Assembly (NCBI GenBank): GCA_905221295.1
Contig: CAJNCP010000016.1
Span: forward strand, 1-31,377
From: a bacterium
Lineage (GTDB): Bacteria > Bacillota > Bacilli > Lactobacillales > Streptococcaceae
Reading direction: 5' to 3'
DNA length: 31,377 nt
Of this stretch, positions 1-6,675 are shown in pieces (position 1 is the stretch's first letter; the number at the start of each line of letters is the position of its first letter). The notes beneath the pieces were generated by a model. The model did not search any database and had not been told where the DNA came from. It saw only the letters and a list, made by a program, of their open reading frames with translations. Both the position numbers and the translations under genes were made by a program.

Positions 1-882
1 AAACCGGCTGAACCGGAAAAACCATCTGAGCCAGAGAAACCGGTTGAGCCAGAGAAACCGGCTGAGCCAGAGAAACCAGCTAGGCCAGAGAAACCAGCTG
101 AACCTGAGAAACCGGCTGAACCGGAAAAACCATCTGAGCCAGAGAAACCGGTTGAGCCAGAGAAACCGGCTGAGCCAGAGAAACCGGCTGAGCCAGAGAA
201 ACCAGCTGAACCTGAGAAACCGGCTGAACCGGAAAAACCATCTGAGCCAGAGAAACCGGTTGAGCCAGAGAAACCGGCTGAGCCAGAGAAACCATCTGAG
301 CCAGAGAAACCAGCTGAACCTGAGAAACCGGCTGAACCGGAAAAACCATCTGAGCCAGAGAAACCAATGACTTCTTCAGTTCCTGAAGAAGGAGTCAAAG
401 ACCTTGTCTTCCAACTTCCAAGTTTAGAAGTTGTCAATAAGGTGATACCATTCAAGACTATCCGTCGCGAAAATGCCCAATTAGATAAAGGAAAAGAGCA
501 AGTTCTATCAGAAGGGAAAGACGGTCTCCTAGTCGAGTATGTTGAAGTAGACGGTAACAATCGCAAGGTTGTTCAAACGGAAACAACTCCAGCTCAAGAG
601 CGAGTGATTGAGGTGGGCACTAAAGAGAGTTCAGTAGGAACAGAGGCGCCACCTGTTGTGACCCTTCCTGAATATGTTGTCCCAAGAGAGACTGAAAAAC
701 CTGCTCCAGTCGTAACAGAACCAGCAAAAGATGAAAAAGTTCCTGTTGCAACTACAGTCAAACAAGAAAAGGAAAAACAACTCCCAGCAACTGGGGAACA
801 AGAAGCGAATGCCTTCCTATTCTTGGCAGCTATTACTTCTATCTTGTCTCTCCTTATCTTCCAAAAGAATTTCAAAGACTAA
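1..882 (+). CDS. C-terminal part of an LPxTG cell-wall surface protein (PEKP repeats, G5 domain), 5' end outside window
   Basis: The frame is open from base 1, so the gene is truncated by the window edge; the first ATG (367) is internal. Residues 1 to about 122 are hexapeptide repeats of the type PEKPxE, a Pro-rich spacer expected to span the cell wall. Then comes a G5-like domain (roughly bases 400-630; core from VIPFKTIRREN to VIEVGTK), a Pro/Glu-rich linker, the sortase signal LPATGE, a hydrophobic segment and a short tail ending KNFKD. These show a sortase A substrate anchored to peptidoglycan. G5 domains occur in streptococcal glycosidases and proteases and may bind N-acetylglucosamine. 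The enzymatic or adhesive part lies upstream, so the function cannot be named. A terminator follows 45 bases after the stop. Confidence 0.9.
   Translation, partial: KPAEPEKPSEPEKPVEPEKPAEPEKPARPEKPAEPEKPAEPEKPSEPEKPVEPEKPAEPEKPAEPEKPAEPEKPAEPEKPSEPEKPVEPEKPAEPEKPSEPEKPAEPEKPAEPEKPSEPEKPMTSSVPEEGVKDLVFQLPSLEVVNKVIPFKTIRRENAQLDKGKEQVLSEGKDGLLVEYVEVDGNNRKVVQTETTPAQERVIEVGTKESSVGTEAPPVVTLPEYVVPRETEKPAPVVTEPAKDEKVPVATTVKQEKEKQLPATGEQEANAFLFLAAITSILSLLIFQKNFKD
10..365 (+). repeat. Nested tandem repeat: 18-bp units in a 108-bp higher-order unit
   Basis: The basic unit is 18 bp (six codons, PEKPxE). Units carrying the variant codons gaa-ccg-gaa-aaa-cca-tct start at 10, 118, 226 and 334, exactly 108 bp apart, so six units form a higher-order 36-residue repeat. 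Copies differ by few bases; for example the Glu codon gag has become agg (Arg) near 85 in the first copy. Because units lack stops in several frames, long spurious open frames occur on both strands here. Confidence 0.95.
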
Positions 883-926
883 AAAAATCTTTGATTGATT
901 CTTTTCCATTATTTCAGTTCCCCCGT

Positions 927-954
927 AGAGAAGACCATCTGGTCTTCTCTTTTT
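927..954 (+). terminator. Rho-independent terminator of the LPxTG gene
   Basis: A perfect 10-bp stem (agagaagacc / ggtcttctct) with loop atct is followed by a T run. It lies 45 bases after the surface-protein stop. The insertion-sequence end at 958 begins three bases after the T run. Confidence 0.9.
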
Positions 955-957
955 ATT

Positions 958-994
958 GGCTCTTTGTCAACTGTAGTGGGTTGAAGTCAGCTAA
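958..994 (+). repeat. ISL3-family terminal sequence, copy 1
   Basis: It begins GGCTCTTTGTCAACTGTAGT and is identical over 37 bases to 31299-31335 in the same orientation. The last bases include the reverse complement of the TAG stop (991-993) of the transposase remnant, so the coding region runs into the terminus. A hairpin (about 1000-1024) follows inside the element, mirrored by a similar hairpin at about 31341-31365. Confidence 0.9.
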
Positions 995-1590
995 CATCTG
1001 GAGAGGACAATCGCTGTCTTCTCCATTTTTATATTCAGAGCAATGAAAATTCGTTTCTTAAAGTTGTCAAAGTTCGGAAAACCAAAGGCATTGTGTTTGA
1101 TGAGTTTAATGAGATTATTGCTTGCTTCCAATTTGGCGTTGGAATAGGGTAATTGAAGGGCGTTGATAATCTTGTCTTTATTCTTAAGGAAAGTTTTAAA
1201 GATATGAAATGGAGGATGAATCTGCTTGAGATTATCTTCAATGATTCCGAAAAAATTCTTAGAATCCTTGTTCTGAAAGTGAAACAGCAAGAGCTGATAG
1301 AGAACATAATGTTTCTTCAAGTCTTCGGAGTAGCTCAAGAGTTTGTCTAAGATTTCTTTATTGGTCAAGTGTATGTAAAAAGTAGGAGGATAAAATCGAT
1401 TATCGCTTAGCTTCCGACTATCTTATGGGATGAGCTTCCAGTAGCGCTTGATAACCTTGTATTCGTGAGATTTTCGGTTAAATTGATTCATAATTTGCAC
1501 ACGAACCTGACTCATGGCACGGCTTAAGTGTTGGACATTGAGAAAGTAATCAAGAACTATTTTAGCGCTTGGGAGTGATACAGTCTGAGC
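991..1590 (-). pseudogene. ISL3-family (IS1167-like) transposase, C-terminal remnant with an internal stop
   Basis: Reading on the minus strand from about 1590, one frame gives the catalytic-domain piece around SAKIVLDYF, then VQHLSRAM, KSHEYKVIKRYWKLIP, an in-frame TAA at 1423-1425 (where the family normally has Gln, CAA), then the rest to the TAG at 991-993, including NAKLEASNNLIKLIKHNAFG near the end. That final stretch is characteristic of ISL3 transposases. The N-terminal half (zinc-binding and helix-turn-helix part) is absent, and the conserved DRFH has become DYFL. A TAG in frame at 1591-1593 closes the upstream side. An ATG at 1366-1368 lies after the internal stop and would give only a 125-residue fragment, so no functional product is expected. 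Confidence 0.88.
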
Positions 1591-1623
1591 CTAGAAATTC
1601 AAAAGCGAAGTTGTCCAGCAAAG

Positions 1624-1773
1624 TCATAGTAAGGACTGAACAGAACTATTGTAATGATTTTCACCCGACATCGGATGATGAAGTAACTTAGCAATTTGAG
1701 AAAAATTTAGGCCTTGCATACGGTAAATGAGAATACTTTCACGCTCATCTATGGTAAATTGATGGGAGCTCAT
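1624..1773 (-). pseudogene. IS30-like transposase N-terminal fragment (49 codons)
   Basis: From ATG at 1773 the minus strand reads MSSHQFTIDERESILIYRMQ, then GLNFSQIAKLLHH, and stops at TGA 1624-1626. The pattern 'IDERESIL...G...SQIAKLL' is typical of the N-terminal HTH_38 helix-turn-helix of IS30-family transposases; the second helix and everything after it is lost. A good ribosome site (AAAGGA, 6-7 bases before the ATG) remains. The fragment is in the same frame as the ISL3 remnant downstream, separated by stops. Confidence 0.65.
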
Positions 1774-1830
1774 AAGATTTCCTTTCGTAACTAGTTTGTT
1801 CAATTCTATTTTACTAGAAAATCTTATGAG
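1769..1830. repeat. Inverted repeat covering the IS ribosome site and start codon
   Basis: Bases 1769-1783 (ctcataagatttcct) and 1816-1830 (agaaaatcttatgag) are inverted copies, 14 of 15 matching, 32 bases apart. On the minus-strand RNA the proximal arm holds the AGGA ribosome site and the ATG at 1773, so a transcript entering from outside would fold this start into a stem. Confidence 0.75.
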
Positions 1831-1908
1831 TTTTTATTGTGCACTTATATTGTATATTCAAGGGAAAAAGTGTAATGGACTTGGGAGGTTAAACTGAAAT
1901 AATTCTAT

Positions 1909-2098
1909 TCACTGCAGAAGTTTTTGTCTTACTTCATGTAATGCCTCTTTGTAGTAGTCGAAAAAATCGGCTAGAGTGCCATTTTGCTGATAAAAATGTT
2001 GAAGTTTCTGTATGAATTTATAGAAAATAGGGCAGAGTTGTCTGACAAGTGCAAGCTGGTCAGATTTGTGGTAAAATAAATAGGATATGACAAAAGAA
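1909..2098 (-). pseudogene. Possible C-terminal remnant of an unidentified gene
   Basis: A stop-free minus-strand frame of about 62 codons runs from 2098 to a TGA at 1909-1911. It reads plausibly as protein (for example FYKFIQKLQHFYQQNGTLAD, then an amphipathic EALHEVRQKLLQ end) but has no ATG, GTG or TTG start inside and is closed upstream by a stop at 2101-2103, within rsmH. If real, its 5' part has been lost. I do not recognise the family. It could also be a chance frame. The rsmH promoter lies inside it. Confidence 0.25.
2069..2077 (+). promoter_or_regulatory. Extended -10 promoter of rsmH-ftsL-pbpX-mraY
   Basis: TGG followed by TAAAAT (2072-2077) is an extended -10 (TGn) element. No good -35 is seen 16-18 bases upstream. 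The predicted transcription start is about 2083-2085, only two to four bases before the rsmH ATG at 2087, which would make the mRNA essentially leaderless. Confidence 0.55.
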
Positions 2099-3037
2099 TT
2101 TCATCATGTAACGGTCTTGCTTCATGAAACGATTGATATGCTTGACGTAAAACCTGACGGTATCTACGTTGATGCGACTTTGGGAGGAGCAGGCCATAGC
2201 GAATATTTATTAAGTAAATTGAGCGAAAAAGGGCATCTCTATGCCTTTGACCAGGACCAGAATGCTATTGACAATGCGCAAAAACGGTTGGCACCCTATA
2301 TCGAAAAGGGGATGGTAACCTTTATCAAGGATAACTTCCGTCATTTGCAGGCACGTTTGCAGGAGGCTGGTGTCCAGGAAATTGATGGAATTTGTTATGA
2401 CTTGGGTGTGTCCAGTCCTCAGCTGGATCAGCGTGAGCGTGGCTTTTCTTATAAAAAGGATGCGCCACTGGATATGCGGATGAATCAGGAAGCTAGTCTG
2501 ACGGCCTATGAAGTGGTGAATCATTATAACTATCATGACCTGGTTCGGATCTTTTTCAAGTATGGTGAGGATAAATTTTCTAAACAGATTGCGCGTAAGA
2601 TTGAGCAAGCGCGTGAGGTGAAACCAATCGAGACGACGACTGAGTTGGCAGAGATTATCAAGTCGGCCAAGCCTGCCAAGGAGCTCAAGAAAAAGGGACA
2701 CCCTGCCAAGCAGATTTTCCAGGCCATTCGAATCGAAGTCAATGATGAGCTGGGGGCAGCAGATGAGTCTATCCAGCAGGCTATGGACATGCTGGCTCTG
2801 GATGGTAGAATCTCAGTCATTACCTTCCATTCGCTGGAAGACCGCTTGACCAAGCAGTTGTTTAAGGAAGCTTCAACAGTGGAAGTTCCGAAAGGCTTGC
2901 CCTTCATTCCAGACGATCTTAAGCCTAAGATGGAATTGGTATCCCGTAAGCCAATCTTGCCAAGTGCCGAAGAGCTAGAAGCCAACAATCGTTCGCATTC
3001 AGCTAAGTTGCGCGTGGCCAGAAAAATTTACAAGTAA
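2087..3037 (+). CDS. rsmH: 16S rRNA (cytosine(1402)-N(4))-methyltransferase RsmH
   Basis: RsmH (MraW) uses S-adenosylmethionine to methylate N4 of C1402 in 16S rRNA, tuning the decoding site. The 316-residue protein has the usual family length. Visible signatures are the N-terminal [13 protein letters not shown], the SAM loop [10 protein letters not shown] (29-38), [41 protein letters not shown], the [12 protein letters not shown] ITFHSLEDR and the terminal [11 protein letters not shown]. The start at 2087 is the only one giving the full N-terminus; the purines before it (AGGAT) sit too close for a normal Shine-Dalgarno. It heads the rsmH-ftsL-pbpX-mraY cluster, the streptococcal version of the dcw operon, and the next gene starts 10 bases downstream. 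Confidence 0.97.
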   Translation: MTKEFHHVTVLLHETIDMLDVKPDGIYVDATLGGAGHSEYLLSKLSEKGHLYAFDQDQNAIDNAQKRLAPYIEKGMVTFIKDNFRHLQARLQEAGVQEIDGICYDLGVSSPQLDQRERGFSYKKDAPLDMRMNQEASLTAYEVVNHYNYHDLVRIFFKYGEDKFSKQIARKIEQAREVKPIETTTELAEIIKSAKPAKELKKKGHPAKQIFQAIRIEVNDELGAADESIQQAMDMLALDGRISVITFHSLEDRLTKQLFKEASTVEVPKGLPFIPDDLKPKMELVSRKPILPSAEELEANNRSHSAKLRVARKIYK

Positions 3038-3047
3038 GAGGAAAAAC

Positions 3048-3365
3048 ATGGCAGAAAGAATCGAAAAAACAAGCCAGTTATTGCAAACGAAGTTTAAAGG
3101 TTTTTCACGTGTGGAAAAGGCCTTCTATGTTTCGATTGCTGCAACAATGATTATCCTGGCAATTAGCGTTGTGTTTATGCAAACCAAGCTATTACAAGTT
3201 CAGAATGAATTGACCAAGGTCAATGCTCAAATCGAAGAAAAGAAAACAGAGCTCGACGATGCCAAGCAAGAGGTCAATGAATTGATTCGTTCAGAACGTT
3301 TGAAAGAGATTGCAAACTCCAAGGATTTGCAATTGAACAACGAAAATATCCGAGCAGCGGAGTAA
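3048..3365 (+). CDS. ftsL: Cell division protein FtsL
   Basis: This is a 105-residue bitopic membrane protein with a short cytoplasmic N-terminus, one membrane segment at about residues 26-45 (FYVSIAATMIILAISVVFMQ) and an extracellular helical coiled coil (about 48-95). FtsL forms the divisome subcomplex with DivIC/FtsB and DivIB/FtsQ and helps activate septal peptidoglycan synthesis by FtsW and PBP2x. The identification rests on topology, size and position between rsmH and pbpX, as in all streptococci, because FtsL sequences diverge fast. A GAGGAAA ribosome site precedes the ATG, and three bases separate its stop from pbpX. Confidence 0.93.
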   Translation: MAERIEKTSQLLQTKFKGFSRVEKAFYVSIAATMIILAISVVFMQTKLLQVQNELTKVNAQIEEKKTELDDAKQEVNELIRSERLKEIANSKDLQLNNENIRAAE

Positions 3366-3368
3366 GAA

Positions 3369-5624
3369 ATGAAACAGTGGAAAGAAAAAATCATCCGTTA
3401 TGCCGTTCGTAATCGTAAATCTCCAGAAGAAAACCGCAGAAGAGTAGGAAAAAGCCTGAGTTTATTGGCTGTCACACTCTTCGCTGTCTTTTTGGTCAAC
3501 TTTGCGGTCATTATCGGAACGGGTAAAAAATTTGGTAAGGACTTGGTTCAAGAAGCCAAAAAGGTTCACCAAACAACCAAGACCATTCCAGCTAAGCGGG
3601 GAACTATCTACGATCGAAATGGAACACCTATTGCAGAGGATGCGACTTCTTATAATATATATGCCGTTATTGACAAGAACTACAAGTCAGCAACTGGTAA
3701 AATACTCTATGTAGAGGATTCTCAATTTAATAAGGTAGCTGAAATTTTCCATAAGTATCTGGATATGGAGGAGTCCTATGTCAAAGAACAACTTTCTCAG
3801 CCAGATCTAAAACAGGTATCCTTTGGTACCAAGGGAAATGGGATTACCTATGCCAATATGATGGCTATTAAAAATGACCTCAAAACTGCTGGCGTTGAGG
3901 GAGTTGACTTTACAACTAGTCCAAACCGCAGTTATCCCAATGGACAGTTTGCTTCTTCCTTTATCGGTTTAGCGCAACTCCATGAAAATGAAGATGGAAC
4001 CAAACGTTTGGTTGGGACATCTGGTTTAGAGAGTTCTTTAAATAGCATTCTTGCAGGTACAGATGGGATTATCACCTATGAGAAGGATCGTCTGGGAAAT
4101 ATTGTTCCGGGTACGGAGCAGGCTTCCCAACAAACGGTAGACGGAAAGGATGTTTACACAACCCTTTCTAGTCCTTTGCAATCCTTTATGGAAACTCAGA
4201 TGGATGCCTTCCAAGAAAAGGTAAAAGGAACCTATATGACGGCTACCTTGGTCAGTGCTAAAACAGGGGAAATTCTCGCTACAACCCAACGTCCGACCTT
4301 CAATGCAGATACCAAGGATGGCATCACAAAAGACTTTGTCTGGCGTGATATCCTCTATCAAAGTAACTACGAGCCAGGATCGACCATGAAGGTGATGATG
4401 TTGGCCTCAGCTATTGATAACAATACCTTCCCTGGTGGCGAATACTTTAACAGTAGTGAATTGAAAATAGCTGATGCGACCATTCGAGACTGGGACGTCA
4501 ATGAAGGATTGACTAGTGGTGGCACTATGACCTTCTCTCAAGGTTTTGCCCACTCAAGTAATATCGGGATGACCTTGCTTGAGCAAAAGATGGGGGATAC
4601 AACTTGGCTGGACTACCTTAACCGCTTTAAGTTTGGGGTGCCGACCCGTTTTGGTCTGGCGGATGAGTACACAGGTCAATTGCCTGCTGATAACATTGTC
4701 AATATCGCCATGAGTTCATTTGGACAAGGGATTTCTGTTACCCAGACCCAGATGCTTCGTGCTTTTACAGCTATTGCCAACGATGGGGTTATGTTGGAAC
4801 CGAAATTTATCAGTGCCCTCTATGATCCAAATGACCAGTCTGTTCGTAAGTCTCAAAAGGAAATTGTCGGAAATCCTGTGTCAAAAACAGCAGCGTCCTC
4901 TACTCGGGAGCACATGGTCATGGTCGGAACAGATCCTGTCTACGGTACCATGTACAACCATAACACAGGAAAAGCAACTGTCAATGTTCCAGGTCAGAAT
5001 GTCGCCCTGAAATCTGGGACTGCTCAGATTGCTGATGAGAAGAATGGGGGTTACCTTACAGGTGAAACCAACTATATCTTCTCTGTTGTGTCGATGCATC
5101 CTGCAGAAAATCCTGACTTTATCCTCTATGTAACGGTGCAACAGCCAGAGCATTATTCAGGTGTTCAGCTTGGGGAGTTTGCCAACCCAATCCTTGAGCG
5201 AGCTTCTGCTATGAAAGAATCCCTCAATCTTCAGTCAACTGCCAAGAGCTTAGATCAGGTCAGCAAGACGACAAGCTATGCCATGCCAGCTACCAAGGAC
5301 TTTACTCCGGGAGACCTAGCAGAGGAATTGCGTCGTAACCTTGTCCAACCAATCGTTATCGGAACAGGAACCAAGATCAAGGAACTCTCGGTTTCTGAAG
5401 GAGATAATTTGGAAGCCAATCAGCAGATCTTGATCCTGTCAGATAAGGTCGAAGAAATGCCTGATATGTACGGCTGGACAGATGAAAATGTGCAAACATT
5501 TGCCAAATGGCTCAATATAGAAGTCGAGTGGGAAGGTAGTGGCAAAACGGTCAAGAAACAAAGTGTCCGTGCCAATACAGCTCTCAAAGACATTAAAAAA
5601 ATGAAAGTAACTTTAGGAGATTAA
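3369..5624 (+). CDS. pbpX: Penicillin-binding protein 2x (class B transpeptidase)
   Basis: PBP2x is the essential septal transpeptidase that crosslinks peptidoglycan with FtsW and is a primary beta-lactam target. The 751-residue protein has an N-terminal membrane anchor (about 30-50), a dimerisation/pedestal domain, the transpeptidase domain with active-site motifs S338-T-M-K, S396-S-N and K548-S-G, and two C-terminal PASTA domains (about 635-750). Numbering is one higher than pneumococcal R6 as I recall it. Thr339 and Met340 beside the catalytic Ser, Thr551 and Gln553 are the susceptible-type residues. Gly385 and Met448 correspond to R6 Arg384 and Gln447, where I recall R384G and Q447M in mosaic alleles. 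The many differences from R6 fit a commensal allele. mraY starts two bases after the stop. Confidence 0.96.
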   Translation: MKQWKEKIIRYAVRNRKSPEENRRRVGKSLSLLAVTLFAVFLVNFAVIIGTGKKFGKDLVQEAKKVHQTTKTIPAKRGTIYDRNGTPIAEDATSYNIYAVIDKNYKSATGKILYVEDSQFNKVAEIFHKYLDMEESYVKEQLSQPDLKQVSFGTKGNGITYANMMAIKNDLKTAGVEGVDFTTSPNRSYPNGQFASSFIGLAQLHENEDGTKRLVGTSGLESSLNSILAGTDGIITYEKDRLGNIVPGTEQASQQTVDGKDVYTTLSSPLQSFMETQMDAFQEKVKGTYMTATLVSAKTGEILATTQRPTFNADTKDGITKDFVWRDILYQSNYEPGSTMKVMMLASAIDNNTFPGGEYFNSSELKIADATIRDWDVNEGLTSGGTMTFSQGFAHSSNIGMTLLEQKMGDTTWLDYLNRFKFGVPTRFGLADEYTGQLPADNIVNIAMSSFGQGISVTQTQMLRAFTAIANDGVMLEPKFISALYDPNDQSVRKSQKEIVGNPVSKTAASSTREHMVMVGTDPVYGTMYNHNTGKATVNVPGQNVALKSGTAQIADEKNGGYLTGETNYIFSVVSMHPAENPDFILYVTVQQPEHYSGVQLGEFANPILERASAMKESLNLQSTAKSLDQVSKTTSYAMPATKDFTPGDLAEELRRNLVQPIVIGTGTKIKELSVSEGDNLEANQQILILSDKVEEMPDMYGWTDENVQTFAKWLNIEVEWEGSGKTVKKQSVRANTALKDIKKMKVTLGD

Positions 5625-5625
5625 G

Positions 5626-6606
5626 ATGATTAGTTCCATTAGTGCTGGAATTCTAGCCTTTCTATTGACCTTGATTGGCATTCCAGCCTTTATCCGATTT
5701 TATCGAAAAGCACAGATTACGGGTCAGCAGATGCACGAGGATGTCAAGCAACACCAAGCTAAAGCTGGGACTCCAACCATGGGAGGTCTTGTCTTCCTTA
5801 TCGTTGCAGTAGTTGTGAGTTTTCTGGTTGCTCTCTTTACCCAACAATTGACCAACAATGTTAGCATGATTTTGTTTATCTTGGTTTTGTATGGTTTGGT
5901 AGGTTTTTTGGATGATTTCCTCAAGGTCTTTCGCAAGATCAACGAGGGCTTGAATCCCAAGCAAAAGCTTGCTCTCCAGCTCCTTGGAGGAGTGATTTTC
6001 TACCTCTTTTATGAGCGTGGTGGTGACATACTTTCTGTCTTTGGCTATCCTCTTCATTTGGGTATTTTCTATATTTTCTTTGCCCTTTTCTGGCTAGTTG
6101 GCTTTTCAAATGCGGTGAATCTGACTGACGGGATTGACGGCTTAGCAAGTATTTCCGTAGTGATTAGCTTATCGGCCTATGGTGTGATTGCTTATATGCA
6201 AAATCAACTGGATATCCTTCTTGTGATTCTTGCCATGATTGGTGGTTTGCTAGGCTTCTTCGTCTTTAATCACAAGCCTGCCAAGGTTTTCATGGGAGAT
6301 GTGGGAAGTTTGGCTCTTGGTGGGATGTTAGCAGCTATTTCTATGGCCCTCCACCAAGAATGGACCCTTTTGTTGATTGGGATTATCTATGTCTTTGAGA
6401 CAAGCTCTGTTATGATGCAGGTTACCTACTTCAAACTTAGTGGCGGGAAGCGTATTTTCCGTATGACACCTGTGCATCACCATTTTGAGCTTGGAGGATT
6501 CTCAGGCAAGGGCAATCCTTGGAGCGAGTGGAAGGTTGACTTCTTCTTCTGGTCAGTTGGGCTTCTAACAAGTCTCTTGACCCTAGCCTTTTTATACCTA
6601 CTGTAA
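5626..6606 (+). CDS. mraY: Phospho-N-acetylmuramoyl-pentapeptide transferase MraY
   Basis: MraY transfers phospho-MurNAc-pentapeptide from UDP to undecaprenyl phosphate, giving lipid I at the inner face of the membrane. The 326-residue protein is polytopic, about ten helices. Conserved cytoplasmic motifs are present: TPTMGG (49-54), the Asp pair D96-D97 in [15 protein letters not shown] (165-173), GDVGS (224-228) and the HHH cluster at 284-286 in TPVHHHFEL. It is the last gene of the cluster; a bidirectional terminator follows. In S. pneumoniae clpL comes next, as I recall, whereas here the fucosidase gene lies convergent. Confidence 0.96.
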   Translation: MISSISAGILAFLLTLIGIPAFIRFYRKAQITGQQMHEDVKQHQAKAGTPTMGGLVFLIVAVVVSFLVALFTQQLTNNVSMILFILVLYGLVGFLDDFLKVFRKINEGLNPKQKLALQLLGGVIFYLFYERGGDILSVFGYPLHLGIFYIFFALFWLVGFSNAVNLTDGIDGLASISVVISLSAYGVIAYMQNQLDILLVILAMIGGLLGFFVFNHKPAKVFMGDVGSLALGGMLAAISMALHQEWTLLLIGIIYVFETSSVMMQVTYFKLSGGKRIFRMTPVHHHFELGGFSGKGNPWSEWKVDFFFWSVGLLTSLLTLAFLYLL

Positions 6607-6628
6607 AACTAACTTTTGATTACAAAAT

Positions 6629-6662
6629 AAAACAGGATGAAGGTGATCTTCATCCTGTTTTT
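6629..6662. terminator. Bidirectional terminator between mraY and the fucosidase gene
   Basis: A perfect 14-bp stem (left arm 6629-6642, right arm 6648-6661) with loop gtgat has A runs on one side and T runs on the other, so it can serve both convergent genes. An outer 10-bp inverted repeat (6608-6617 and 6671-6680, the latter over the fucosidase stop) nests around it. Confidence 0.9.
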
Positions 6663-6675
6663 GTGTGCTTAAAAG

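Larger units (their letters stand above)
958..1830 (-). mobile_element. Degenerate chimeric insertion sequence (ISL3 end and C-terminus, IS30-like N-terminus)
   Basis: The left end (958-994) is a 37-base sequence repeated exactly at 31299-31335, where it again abuts the C-terminal codons of an ISL3-type transposase; it is therefore the terminal sequence of that family. Inside are two transposase fragments on the minus strand. The right limit is less certain. I place it at 1830 because the 9-mer tttttattg at 950-958 recurs at 1831-1839, compatible with the 8-bp target duplication of ISL3 elements, and because an inverted repeat ends exactly at 1830. The right end does not match the left end as an inverted repeat, so the element is not a simple intact IS. 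Confidence 0.7.

Noticed and set aside
10..365. Regularly spaced repeats as a possible CRISPR array.
   Set aside because: Units are contiguous, in coding frame and without unique spacers; they encode a surface-protein spacer.
44..370. Open frames on both strands (44-370 plus, 80-367 minus) giving Gln/Arg- or Val/Ser-rich repetitive proteins.
   Set aside because: They are alternate-frame readings of the stop-free 18-bp repeat. The real frame is the one continuing into the G5 domain and LPATGE.
1153..1350. 65-codon plus-strand open frame.
   Set aside because: It is antisense to the ISL3 transposase remnant, which has clear homology on the minus strand.
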